Source: Spirosoma aureum
GTDB taxonomy: Bacteria; Bacteroidota; Bacteroidia; Cytophagales; Spirosomataceae
Direction: 5' to 3'
Length of the DNA: 64,000 nucleotides
Assembly: GCF_011604685.1 (NCBI RefSeq)
Contig: NZ_CP050063.1
Location: forward strand, 4,610,501-4,674,500
Shown: positions 41,806 to 49,606 of the stretch, piece after piece
How the letters are laid out: every line of letters starts with the position of its first letter
How positions within the stretch are numbered: the first letter of the stretch is position 1
Position numbers and translations under genes: made by a program
The notes under the pieces: model-generated
Seen by the model: only the letters and a program-made list of their open reading frames with translations
Told to the model about the DNA's origin: nothing
Databases searched by the model: none

Positions 41806-41889
41806 ATGGAACTGGAATTGCCGGTTATATTGAAGAAGCTGGAGGTGATGACAGATGACGAGTTCTTCGCAGCTTTACCTTTGATTTAG
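41806..41889 (+). pseudogene. Relic resembling the N-terminus of a Uma2-family endonuclease
   Basis: A 27-codon frame from ATG 41806 ends at TAG 41887. It contains LPVILKKLEVMTDDEFFA, resembling the opening of Uma2 (DUF820) proteins, where LP...(L/V)xxMTDEEFFxFCxxN is usual. No continuation is found in any frame before the cupin gene. Probably a deletion remnant; too short for certainty. Confidence 0.4.
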
Positions 41890-41922
41890 CATTGCTGACA
41901 CATTGGTAGACTCTGGTTCCGC

Positions 41923-42282
41923 TTATTCGACAATAACCCGGTCTCCGTGGCTTTTGGGCATTGACGTTACGGTAAAGACAAGGTCATTTGATGAATCGTT
42001 ACGCATCTGATGCGCCACCAAGGGAAGTATTTCAACGCCTTCATGGGCTTTCAAACGAGTTGTTTCATTCCCGATTTCCATGGTTGCTTCTCCCGAAAGA
42101 ATGAAAAAAAACTGACGGGCTTTCCGGTGAAAATGCTTCACTTCCGATGTGCCGGGTGGCATCCGTTCCTGAATAATGCTCAGTGAATCCGATTTCACTA
42201 AATGCCAGCCATCGCAATTATCACCCCAGACGTAATGCTCGGCATTGTTGACGCTAACCGTTTTAACAGACTTCTTTCTCAT
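41923..42282 (-). CDS. Single-domain cupin protein
   Basis: 119 residues. Cupin 2 fold: motif 1 as MPPGTSEVKHFHRKARQFFFILSGEATMEIG (His-x-His, Gln/Glu region) and motif 2 as LKAHEGVEILPLVAHQMRNDSSNDLVF (His). Metal-binding, cytosolic, substrate unknown. ATG 42282 is preferred over GTG 42294. It is 58 bp downstream of the TlpA-like gene on the same strand, so it may be the last gene of a symporter/TlpA/cupin transcript. Confidence 0.88.
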   Translation of the reverse strand: MRKKSVKTVSVNNAEHYVWGDNCDGWHLVKSDSLSIIQERMPPGTSEVKHFHRKARQFFFILSGEATMEIGNETTRLKAHEGVEILPLVAHQMRNDSSNDLVFTVTSMPKSHGDRVIVE

Positions 42283-42340
42283 CGGATAAAACACCGGGAT
42301 ATCAACGAAAGGAAGCTATATGATTTCTCCTAAAGTGCAC

Positions 42341-44236
42341 TTATTTCCCTTCTTTAAGCATTTCGACGACAAGGGTCAGCTCATTAACAGTCGTCTCGGG
42401 ATCGCCGGAATAACCTATCTGGCGGTAGCGAACACGTCCGTTTGTATCAATGACCACCTTCGTCGGAATACCCAGAACCTTATAGGCTCTCGATACGCGT
42501 TGACTGGCATCGACGGGTACCGTGAATCCGTACGGATGTTTGGCCATGAAGTTGTGCACCCGCTGTATGGGCCCACCCTCGCGGGTATTGACGAATAAAA
42601 AACGGACATTAGGGTCATTCTGAAAGCGTGTCTGCGCTTGCAGCATCGCCGGAAACGAAGCGATGCATGGCCCACACCAGGTTGCCCAGAAATCCAGAAC
42701 CACCACTTTCCCGCGCAACGAAGCCGAAGAAATGGTACGTCCCTGCAAATCGGTCATCGAGAAAGCAGGTGCTGGTTCGTTGATGAGAATCTGCCGAAGT
42801 TCATCGCGTTGATCGGCCCGAAGGTCGGCTTCGAGTTCGGTTAGATAGGCATCCGCTTTCGCAACAGTATTACCCGTTTGTTTGGCATACCAGTCGCGGA
42901 GAGCCGTTTTTAGTCGGGGAGTGGCTTTCCCAACCTGTATAGCCGCTTCTGCCATTGGTTGAGCATCAGTAGCATGATTGGCCTGAAGGGCACACAGGAA
43001 ATACCGTTCGTTGGTTCGTGGGTCGCTGTTTTCGACATCATCCGGCAACATAACGTCCTGATAAGCAGTATACGCTTCCCCATACCTGGCCTGCTGCTCA
43101 AGAACGCGGGCGTAGCTGTTCATTAATTGTCGTTGGCGGGTTTGTTTCTCGGTCTCCCAGTTCCCGGATATCGTAGCCGGTTTAGGCTGGGTCTTCAGAA
43201 CCTCCATAGCACGCTTGATCAACTGCTCGGCTTCGGGTAGCGACCGCCGTTCATCGGCTAACTGAAAGGCCATCGTATTCAGCATCAGCACATCGGTATG
43301 CGATACAGGTTGCTGATCGACAAACGTTACTAAACCCCGAATGTCATTGTTTTTAAAATACCCATCCGTCATCATAACCGTCAGTGCAGGCAGGAAAGAT
43401 GAGTTGGGAAACTCTTTTTGATAGGCCTGATATGCTAACTTTTTACGATTCCAGTCAGTTTCGTTCCGAACCACTGTAGCTCGATCTTTTTGCATGAGTG
43501 AACCAGCAGGATCGAGGGTTTTCATGCGCTCGCGAAGGGCCTTTGATTTGGGGAAATCCCCCATGCTTTCGTATAACTGAGCTGCTGCTGTGAGTTCCGT
43601 AGCTGTTGGGGTTGGGCGGGAAGCCAGATAAGTCTCAATACTTGTTTTTACTTTTGGTCCATATCCCGGCTTCTTCTGGTTGATCTGCGCGGTCAGATAA
43701 TCTGACCAATAGATAGGATAAAAATCAGGATTTTGCTGAAACTCCTGCGAATAGAGCGAAACAACCCGATTCTGGTCGGGACGGCCACCAAGTTCATACA
43801 GGAAATGGCTACGCGTAAACACCGATGCCTGTCCGGCAAGAGCATGCGGTACTTGTTGACCGTTCGTATCGAAGAGCGGGACGGCATACAACTGTCCTTT
43901 ATTAAGATCGACACGCTTGGGTTGTTTGCTATTTCGGAAAGCAAGCATCATACCGGCAACATTTTTTAACGGGATGTAGATCTGCCCGATAAAAACGTCA
44001 CCCTGGCGAACGAGGGTAGTCGTAGTGGGACGACTCAGGTGCATGGTACTCGGTAAACCATAGAACACAAATCGTCCTTCAACCGTGCTGTCGGTTGCTA
44101 AGGGGGTGGACTGTGGCGAGTAGGTAAATGAAACGGTTTGTCCAACCTGTGGCTTTTCGGGGGAATAGCGCAACTGGGCGAGCACTGTGCTATGAATAAC
44201 CAGGGGAAGCAGCAATGCAAAAAGATTGATTCTCAT
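42341..44236 (-). CDS. TlpA-like thiol-disulfide oxidoreductase with long N-terminal region
   Basis: 631 residues with a Sec signal (LFALLLPLVIHSTVLAQ). Residues 20-150 are a beta domain (RYSPEKPQVGQTVSFTYSP), 150-480 helical and TPR-like (tandem helices such as YGEAYTAYQDVMLP), and 490-631 a thioredoxin domain: PAPAFSMTDLQGRTISSASLRGKVVVLDFWATWCGPCIASFPAMLQAQ with an intact WCGPC, then KVLGIPTKVVIDTNGRVRYRQIGY (cis-Pro). Acts in the periplasm as a disulfide reductase, like TlpA/ResA-type proteins. It follows the sodium:solute symporter by 25 bp, so the two are probably co-transcribed. Confidence 0.9.
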   Translation of the reverse strand: MRINLFALLLPLVIHSTVLAQLRYSPEKPQVGQTVSFTYSPQSTPLATDSTVEGRFVFYGLPSTMHLSRPTTTTLVRQGDVFIGQIYIPLKNVAGMMLAFRNSKQPKRVDLNKGQLYAVPLFDTNGQQVPHALAGQASVFTRSHFLYELGGRPDQNRVVSLYSQEFQQNPDFYPIYWSDYLTAQINQKKPGYGPKVKTSIETYLASRPTPTATELTAAAQLYESMGDFPKSKALRERMKTLDPAGSLMQKDRATVVRNETDWNRKKLAYQAYQKEFPNSSFLPALTVMMTDGYFKNNDIRGLVTFVDQQPVSHTDVLMLNTMAFQLADERRSLPEAEQLIKRAMEVLKTQPKPATISGNWETEKQTRQRQLMNSYARVLEQQARYGEAYTAYQDVMLPDDVENSDPRTNERYFLCALQANHATDAQPMAEAAIQVGKATPRLKTALRDWYAKQTGNTVAKADAYLTELEADLRADQRDELRQILINEPAPAFSMTDLQGRTISSASLRGKVVVLDFWATWCGPCIASFPAMLQAQTRFQNDPNVRFLFVNTREGGPIQRVHNFMAKHPYGFTVPVDASQRVSRAYKVLGIPTKVVIDTNGRVRYRQIGYSGDPETTVNELTLVVEMLKEGK

Positions 44237-44261
44237 AACGTAAAAAGATAAATAGTCTGGT

Positions 44262-45725
44262 TTATACCGCCACTGGTTCCTCTTTTCTTATCGGTTTTGA
44301 AACGGCTAATAAGCCGACGAACGTAAACAGGCCATTTAGAAGCAAACGCTCGAATCCGAACTGATAACCGCCAAACCAGGCTACTGAATTTTCATTGACA
44401 ACATACGTCAATACGGGTGACGCCAGGCAAATAAACGGCACCAGGCGATCAATAACGGGCCGTTTACTAAAGATTCCGAACGCATATAAACCGAGCAGTG
44501 GTCCATATGTATAGCCAGCAATGTCGAATACAGCGGTAATCACTTCTTTGCTGTTCAGTTGACGAAAGACAATAATAACAACATAGAAAAGCAGCGAAAA
44601 GCCAATGTGTACAATGTGCTTAATGCGCGACCGTTCCGCTTCCGGGCGGCTTTCGACATTCATAAAATCGACACAGAACGAGGTTGTCAGGGCAGTCAAT
44701 GCCGAGTCAGCACTGGCGTAGGTCGCGGCTGTGATACCGAGCAGGAAGGTAATGGCGACGACTAAACCAAGGTGATTCAAAGCAAGCAACGGATAGAGAT
44801 CATCGGTACGGGCCGGAATGCTGATACCTTCCTGCTGTGCATACTGATATAGCAGTACGCCCAGGCTCAGAAACAGGAAATTGACGACAACCAGCGTACA
44901 GGTAAACCAGAACATATTTTTCTGAGCCTCACCAATATTTTTGCAGGTCAGGTTTTTTTGCATCAGATCCTGGTCCAGACCGGTCATAACAATGGCAATG
45001 AACGTCCCGGAAATGAATTGCTTGAAGAAATTCTTGGGGTCGTTACCATCCCAGTAAAAAATCTGGGACATCGGGCTGTCGCTTACTGTTTTCACCAGCC
45101 CGCCAAATGATAGATTTAGCTCTTTCGAGATCAGAAAAATAGTCAGGATAACGGCTGTTACTAAAAATACGGTCTGAAGCGTGTCGGTTACGATGATGGT
45201 TTTGACGCCACCTTTAAAAGTATAAATCCAGATCAGCCCAATCGTAATCAGTACGGAAATCTCGAATGGTATACCCAGTGGGGTAAACAGGGCGATTTGC
45301 AACACACCGGCAGCCACATAGAGCCGAACGGCAGAACCGACGGTTCGCGAGAGAAGAAAAAAGCCCGCTCCCGTCTTGTAGGACCAGAAACCAAAGCGTT
45401 TTTCGAGGTAGCCATATATAGAAATCAGGTTAAGCCGATAGTAGAGCGGCATCAACACGGAACCAATGACGAGATAGCCAATAATATACCCCAATACCAC
45501 CTGAAAATACGAAAATCCAATCTTACCAACAGCGCCGGGCACCGAAATAAAGGTTACCCCCGATAACGACGTCCCGATCATACCAAAAGCAACTAACCAC
45601 CAGGGAGATTGCCGGTTAGCGGTAAAAAACGTGTTGGTGTCGGCTCCTCTGGCGGTGTAAAAAGAGACGGCAATCAACATTCCGAAATAGGCAATCAGGA
45701 TCACTAACGCAACGGTGGTATTCAT
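44262..45725 (-). CDS. Sodium:solute symporter (SSS family)
   Basis: 487 residues, about 13 membrane helices, LeuT fold. N-terminal TTVALVILIAYFGMLIAVSFYTARG, then TANRQSPWWLVAFGMIGTSLSGVTFISVPGAVG (TM2 with the Na+-site Ser/Thr cluster), TSLDQDLMQ-type motif as VMTGLDQDLMQKNLTCKNIGEAQKNM, and TFLLGITAATYASADSALTALTTSFCVDFM (TM8, Na2 site). Co-transports Na+ with sugars, amino acids or sialic-acid-like solutes; the substrate is not deducible. First gene of the putative symporter/TlpA/cupin operon. Confidence 0.93.
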   Translation of the reverse strand: MNTTVALVILIAYFGMLIAVSFYTARGADTNTFFTANRQSPWWLVAFGMIGTSLSGVTFISVPGAVGKIGFSYFQVVLGYIIGYLVIGSVLMPLYYRLNLISIYGYLEKRFGFWSYKTGAGFFLLSRTVGSAVRLYVAAGVLQIALFTPLGIPFEISVLITIGLIWIYTFKGGVKTIIVTDTLQTVFLVTAVILTIFLISKELNLSFGGLVKTVSDSPMSQIFYWDGNDPKNFFKQFISGTFIAIVMTGLDQDLMQKNLTCKNIGEAQKNMFWFTCTLVVVNFLFLSLGVLLYQYAQQEGISIPARTDDLYPLLALNHLGLVVAITFLLGITAATYASADSALTALTTSFCVDFMNVESRPEAERSRIKHIVHIGFSLLFYVVIIVFRQLNSKEVITAVFDIAGYTYGPLLGLYAFGIFSKRPVIDRLVPFICLASPVLTYVVNENSVAWFGGYQFGFERLLLNGLFTFVGLLAVSKPIRKEEPVAV

Positions 45726-45782
45726 GCAGTATAAGGCAACTTTTTGGCGTAAAATCAGGTTCTCTTAAAGCAAGGTAACGGC

Positions 45783-45813
45783 TTTTAAAAGCGGCTATTT
45801 TCCTGTAAATTTG
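45783..45813 (+). promoter_or_regulatory. Promoter of clpS
   Basis: TTTT (45783-45786), 19-base spacer, TAAATTTG (45806-45813), an exact -7 match. ATG 45839 follows 25 bases later. Confidence 0.55.
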
Positions 45814-45838
45814 CTAAATAAATACCATTTTATCTCCC

Positions 45839-46117
45839 ATGCAACCTTTTGAAGAAACCGATGTGGACGTGCTCGATGAAGTCATTGCAACCGACGTTCA
45901 TAGCCTCGTAGTCTTCAATGACGATGTGAACACGTTCGATCACGTAATCGAAACGTTGATTGACGTATGCCATCATACGCCAGAGCAGGCAGAGCAGTGT
46001 ACACTTTTGATCCACTATAAGGGAAAATGCGCCGTTAAGAATGGCTCGTGGGAAGAACTTGTGCCAATGCGCAACGAGATCTGCCGCCGGGGCATCTCGG
46101 CCGAAGTACTGAAATAA
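45839..46117 (+). CDS. clpS: ATP-dependent Clp protease adaptor ClpS
   Basis: 92 residues, normal length. The acidic flexible N-terminus (MQPFEETDVDVLDE) is followed by the folded domain: HSLVVFNDDVNTFDHVIETLIDVCHHTPEQAEQCTLLIHYKGKCAVKNGSWEELVPMRNEICRRGISAEV. The binding pocket residues of N-degron adaptors (Asn-Asp-Asp-x-x-T/N, His in LIHYKG) are present. Delivers proteins with destabilising N-terminal residues to ClpAP/ClpCP. The recR gene follows 83 bp downstream. Confidence 0.95.
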   Translation: MQPFEETDVDVLDEVIATDVHSLVVFNDDVNTFDHVIETLIDVCHHTPEQAEQCTLLIHYKGKCAVKNGSWEELVPMRNEICRRGISAEVLK

Positions 46118-46178
46118 ATGAGTACAGCCTGATGAACAATGAATATGATTGAGCTCATCAGGCTGTACTCATTGTTCA
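46117..46178. terminator. Hairpin between clpS and recR with an alternative fold
   Basis: Stem A: 46117-46135 with 46155-46173 (19 bp, core GAGTACAGCCTGATGA). Stem B: TGAACAATGA (46133-46142) with TCATTGTTCA (46169-46178). The two share bases and exclude one another. Without a T-run this may terminate weakly or attenuate recR. Confidence 0.5.
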
Positions 46179-46200
46179 ATAGTCATTAAACAACAGACTC

Positions 46201-46812
46201 TTGGAGTATCCATCCAAACTTATAGAAGCTGCGGTAAACGAGGTATCAAAACTACCGGGAATTGGGAAGAAAACCGCCCTCCGGTTAGTTCTGCACTTGC
46301 TTAAACGCGACGAAGAGCAAACCGAAACGTTGGCTCAAAGCCTGACGGCTATGCGTACACAGGTTAAATACTGCCGCAAATGCCATAACCTCTCAGACCA
46401 TGATCTCTGTACGATCTGCGCCAGCAACAAGCGTGATCAATCCTTGATCTGTGTTGTTGAAGATACGCGCGATGTGCTGGCCATTGAGAACACCGCTCAA
46501 TATAAGGGTCTTTATCATGTACTCGGAGGGATCATATCGCCCGTAGAAGGAATTGGCCCCAGTGATCTACAGATCGACTCGCTTATCTCGCGATTACGTG
46601 GCCCGGAGAGCGAGCAGGTACGCGAAATTATTCTGGCCATAAGCCCGACAATGGAAGGGGATACAACGGCATTTTATCTGCAAAAGAAACTCAAGCCGTT
46701 TAACCTGAAAATCTCGACGATTGCTCGGGGAGTTCCGATCGGGGGAGACCTCGAATATGCCGATGAGGTTACGCTGGGGCGAAGTATTTTAAGCCGTATT
46801 GCTTATGACTAA
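46201..46812 (+). CDS. recR: Recombination mediator RecR, TTG start
   Basis: 203 residues, full length. Helix-hairpin-helix LPGIGKKTALRLVLHLL, zinc finger CRKCHNLSDHDLCTIC, Toprim domain ICVVEDTRDVLAIENTAQYKGLYHVLGG, Walker B-like C-terminus. Works with RecO (and RecF) to load RecA at gaps. TTG 46201 is taken as start because it gives MEYPSKLIEAAVNEVSKLPG as in homologues; upstream in this frame a TAG (46180-46182) is met without any ATG. Followed by a clean terminator. Confidence 0.95.
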   Translation: MEYPSKLIEAAVNEVSKLPGIGKKTALRLVLHLLKRDEEQTETLAQSLTAMRTQVKYCRKCHNLSDHDLCTICASNKRDQSLICVVEDTRDVLAIENTAQYKGLYHVLGGIISPVEGIGPSDLQIDSLISRLRGPESEQVREIILAISPTMEGDTTAFYLQKKLKPFNLKISTIARGVPIGGDLEYADEVTLGRSILSRIAYD

Positions 46813-46814
46813 GT

Positions 46815-46842
46815 AAAAAAGCACCGATCCAGGTGCTTTTTT
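46815..46842 (+). terminator. Intrinsic terminator of recR
   Basis: AAAAAAGCACC (46815-46825), loop GATCCA, GGTGCTTTTTT (46832-46842), 3 bp after the stop codon. Confidence 0.88.
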
Positions 46843-46920
46843 AATTAATTCTATAACCTTATCCTGAAACTTCTGGTTTCCAGCATACTAATCCCCAAAT
46901 CTGAAACAGATCCTGGAATT

Positions 46921-47358
46921 ATGGTGCTGGAAAACAGTCAAAATAGATTGGCCATCAGTATCTTAGATTATGAAGATGGAACGGCTAAAAATCGTATTGA
47001 CCGCAATACGCTATTGACAAGTATCGAGCTACAACATGAAGGTAAATCCTCCATCGTAACGGCTCCGGTCATTTCAACGCATGAGTTGTCGGCTCTGGCT
47101 CATTGGTTTGAACAGGTGGCTATCGGAAAGCCAGCTAAACCCGTTGTCCTGCAGGAGCCGTGTTTATTTTTTGATTGTCACCAGCAAATCCTCGATAAGT
47201 TCAGGCTTACGGTACGAATGGAAGCAGAAGCATCGCCGGTCTGGACAAGCTATTATGCCGAACCGTTAACGATGGTTTTTTGGCTGACCTACAAGGAGAT
47301 GCTCGAAACAGCACAATCACTTCGTCAGTTGCACCACAATTTCCCCACACAGGCCTAG
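46921..47358 (+). CDS. Hypothetical protein, WapI-immunity-like pattern
   Basis: 145 residues, no signal peptide. The order of elements is a beta-rich start, then HELSALAHWFEQVAIGKPAKPVVLQEPCLFFDCH, RLTVRMEAEASPVWTSY, and a final strand plus helix LTMVFWLTYKEMLETAQSLRQLHHNFP. This resembles the compact domain of WapI-type immunity proteins (Leu-x-x-hydrophobic helix, 'EPxLxF', acidic strand with Pro-x-Trp, terminal helix ending in FP). That is a pattern match by eye only. No toxin or polymorphic-toxin gene is near. Orphan, monocistronic. Confidence 0.6.
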   Translation: MVLENSQNRLAISILDYEDGTAKNRIDRNTLLTSIELQHEGKSSIVTAPVISTHELSALAHWFEQVAIGKPAKPVVLQEPCLFFDCHQQILDKFRLTVRMEAEASPVWTSYYAEPLTMVFWLTYKEMLETAQSLRQLHHNFPTQA

Positions 47359-47482
47359 AATCCATAATTTCGCGGAAATATTTCGTTCTTTGCATTTATA
47401 GCTTTAGGTTCGCTGAACATCTGTCAGTGTGACGGGTTGTATTCGCAAAACGTTATAAATTTCTCTACAAACCAACATTCGC

Positions 47483-48193
47483 ATGAATCGCTCCGAGTTT
47501 TTAAAATTGGCCTTTGGTGCTTCGGCCGGTTTAGTTGCTTTCAGCTCTTTCGGTCGGGCTGTGTCCAGCTTCGGTCTGAACCAGGCTGAAGGTCCGTTCA
47601 AGCTGGCTCCACTGCCATTTGACGCGGGTGCGCTGGAACCGCACATCGATAAAACCACTATGGAGATCCACCACGACAAGCACCATAAAGCTTATGTGGA
47701 CAACCTGAACAAGGCCGTAGCCGGAACCGATATGGCTAAGATGGATATTGAGGCTTTGGTTAAAAGCATCAGCAGCAGTACGCCCGCAGCGGTTCGCAAC
47801 AATGCCGGTGGCCACTGGAATCACACATTCTTCTGGAGTATTCTTGGACCCAACGCAGGCGGTGCGCCCAAAGGTGCATTGGCTGATGCGATTAACAAGA
47901 AGTTTAGCTCGTTCGATAACTTCAAAACGGAATGGGCAAAGGCCGCCACGGGTCGTTTTGGCTCGGGTTGGGTATGGCTCATCAAGAGTGGTAGCGATGT
48001 TGAAATCGTATCGACGCCTAACCAGGACAATCCGCTGATGGCGTTGGCCGAGAAAAAAGGAACACCCATCATGGGCCTTGATGTTTGGGAACATGCCTAC
48101 TATCTGAAATACCAAAACCGTCGTCCTGAATACGTTACAGCAGCCTGGAATGTATTCGACTGGAACAAAATCGGTAAAAACTTTGCTGGATAA
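47483..48193 (+). CDS. Fe/Mn superoxide dismutase with export signal
   Basis: 236 residues; the catalytic domain of about 200 residues is preceded by MNRSEFLKLAFGASAGLVAFSSFGRAVSSF, a hydrophobic signal lacking twin Arg. Metal ligands: His in TMEIHHDKHHKAYVDNLN, His in NNAGGHWNHTFFWSI, Asp and His in GLDVWEHAYYLKYQNRRPEYV. It converts superoxide to peroxide and oxygen, here probably in the periplasm. Fe or Mn preference is not readable. It stands alone and is followed by a hairpin at 48212. Confidence 0.93.
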   Translation: MNRSEFLKLAFGASAGLVAFSSFGRAVSSFGLNQAEGPFKLAPLPFDAGALEPHIDKTTMEIHHDKHHKAYVDNLNKAVAGTDMAKMDIEALVKSISSSTPAAVRNNAGGHWNHTFFWSILGPNAGGAPKGALADAINKKFSSFDNFKTEWAKAATGRFGSGWVWLIKSGSDVEIVSTPNQDNPLMALAEKKGTPIMGLDVWEHAYYLKYQNRRPEYVTAAWNVFDWNKIGKNFAG

Positions 48194-48211
48194 AAGCTCA
48201 AAAAGCTAAGG

Positions 48212-48282
48212 AAATGGCATTCAGTTAATAGAGGTCCGTTGCACGTTTTCAAACGGAGTATTCTGTAAGCTGAATGCCATTT
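48212..48282 (+). terminator. Hairpin after the superoxide dismutase gene
   Basis: AAATGGCATTCAG (48212-48224) / CTGAATGCCATTT (48270-48282), 13-bp perfect stem, loop 45 with an inner CCGTT/AACGG pairing. The remainder of the 301-bp gap 48194-48494 contains no coding remnant. Confidence 0.6.
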
Positions 48283-48469
48283 GTATTTACAGCTAAAAAA
48301 GCAGCAGGCAGGTGCCGGTTTATACTATTTGTAGAGCAAAGCATGGTAGTGAAGGGGTTATCGAATCTGCCCAGTAACATCATTCCCGAAATTTATTCTA
48401 TGGGCTGTTAACTAAACTAAACGGTTCTTTGTGTTTCAGGGATTCAGGGACAGATTGAGTAAACTTTTG

Positions 48470-48477
48470 TATTTTTG
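48470..48477 (+). promoter_or_regulatory. -7 element TATTTTTG before the 2OG oxygenase gene
   Basis: Exact TAnnTTTG match ending 17 bases before ATG 48495; no convincing TTTG at -33. Confidence 0.45.
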
Positions 48478-48494
48478 CGAAAACAGATTAGTCT

Positions 48495-49454
48495 ATGTCA
48501 TCACAAGAATTGTACGATGAAATCCCGTCGTTGGATCTGGCTGATTTCACATCGGGCGATCCGGAACGCAAAGCTCGCTTTGTGCAGGATTTAGGTCGGG
48601 CGTTTAATCAGATTGGCTTCGTAGCCATTCGGAATCACGGGTTGACCGATGACCTTACACAGCGGCTTTATGAGTCAGCTAAAGCGTTTTTTTCGGCTCC
48701 AGATGATATTAAGAGGAAATATGAACACCCCGAATTAAGTGGACAACGGGGTTATATTGGAAAAGGGAAAGAAACGGCCAAAGGGTTCAAAGTAGCAGAT
48801 CTCAAAGAGTTCTATCATATTGGTCAGCCTGAGCCGGTTGGGGAAATGCCAGCCAATGTGTTTCCGGAAGAATATCCTGAATTTGGTGAAGCGACGTTAA
48901 CGGCTTACCAAACACTCGAAAATGCGGGCAAGCAGTTACTTCGGGCAATAGCGCTTTATCTGGAATTGCCGGAAACGTATTTCGATGATAAAGTGAAAAA
49001 TGGAGACAGTATCCTGAGGGCTCTGCACTATTTTCCGCTTGATCCCGAAAAAACGCCTGATGGAGCGGTGCGTGCGGCTGCTCATGGTGATATTAACCTC
49101 ATTACGTTACTGATGGGAGCCTCGGCAGATGGACTGGAAGTTCTCCGACGCGATGGCAAATGGATTGGAATTACGGCCCTTCCCGATCAGGTTGTTGTAA
49201 ACGTTGGCGATATGCTCGACCGGCTGACAAACCATAAACTCAAGTCGACGATTCACCAGGTGGTGAATCCACCACGCGAAAAAATGAACCAGTCCCGGTA
49301 TTCAATTCCATTTTTTATGCACCCACGTGCCGATATGGATTTGAAGAGCCTGGAGAGTTGCATCGATACGGAGCATCCTAAACTCTATGTGGATATGACG
49401 GCTGGTGAATTTCTGAACGAACGGTTGATGGAACTGGGATTGAAAAAAGCGTAA
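48495..49454 (+). CDS. 2-oxoglutarate/Fe(II) oxygenase, isopenicillin-N-synthase family
   Basis: 319 residues. N-terminal DIOX_N domain (PSLDLADFTSGDPERKARFVQDLGRAFNQIGFVAIRNHGL), then the double-stranded beta-helix core with Fe ligands His-x-Asp in AAHGDINLITLLM and distal His in STIHQVVNP, plus the 2OG-binding Arg-x-Ser as RYSIPFF. A mononuclear iron oxygenase of small molecules; substrate unknown. The gene does not sit in a recognisable biosynthetic cluster. Confidence 0.92.
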   Translation: MSSQELYDEIPSLDLADFTSGDPERKARFVQDLGRAFNQIGFVAIRNHGLTDDLTQRLYESAKAFFSAPDDIKRKYEHPELSGQRGYIGKGKETAKGFKVADLKEFYHIGQPEPVGEMPANVFPEEYPEFGEATLTAYQTLENAGKQLLRAIALYLELPETYFDDKVKNGDSILRALHYFPLDPEKTPDGAVRAAAHGDINLITLLMGASADGLEVLRRDGKWIGITALPDQVVVNVGDMLDRLTNHKLKSTIHQVVNPPREKMNQSRYSIPFFMHPRADMDLKSLESCIDTEHPKLYVDMTAGEFLNERLMELGLKKA

Positions 49455-49528
49455 GAACGCTGTACTCTCTAAGCTGTCATTTGCCAAAACTGACGATTTT
49501 GAGTCAGTGCTACTACTGAAGTTTATAT

Positions 49529-49574
49529 TCGTTGCCGGGCTATAAAAATTGATTGGTTCCGCGCCCGGCAACGA
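49529..49574. terminator. Hairpin between oxygenase and chrA
   Basis: TCGTTGCCGGGC (49529-49540) / GCCCGGCAACGA (49563-49574), 12-bp perfect stem, loop 22. It lies 75 bp past the oxygenase stop and 33 bp before the chrA start, so it may also act as a leader structure for chrA. Confidence 0.5.
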
Positions 49575-49606
49575 GTTAAACCGCCCCGCCCGCTTCCCCG
49601 TTTACT

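Noticed and set aside
47531..48115. 194-codon minus-strand frame
   Set aside because: Antisense to superoxide dismutase, whose metal ligands are all visible on the + strand.
48495..49454. Isopenicillin-N-synthase-like oxygenase considered as part of an antibiotic cluster
   Set aside because: No peptide synthetase, transport or regulator genes around it; this family is common in primary metabolism.
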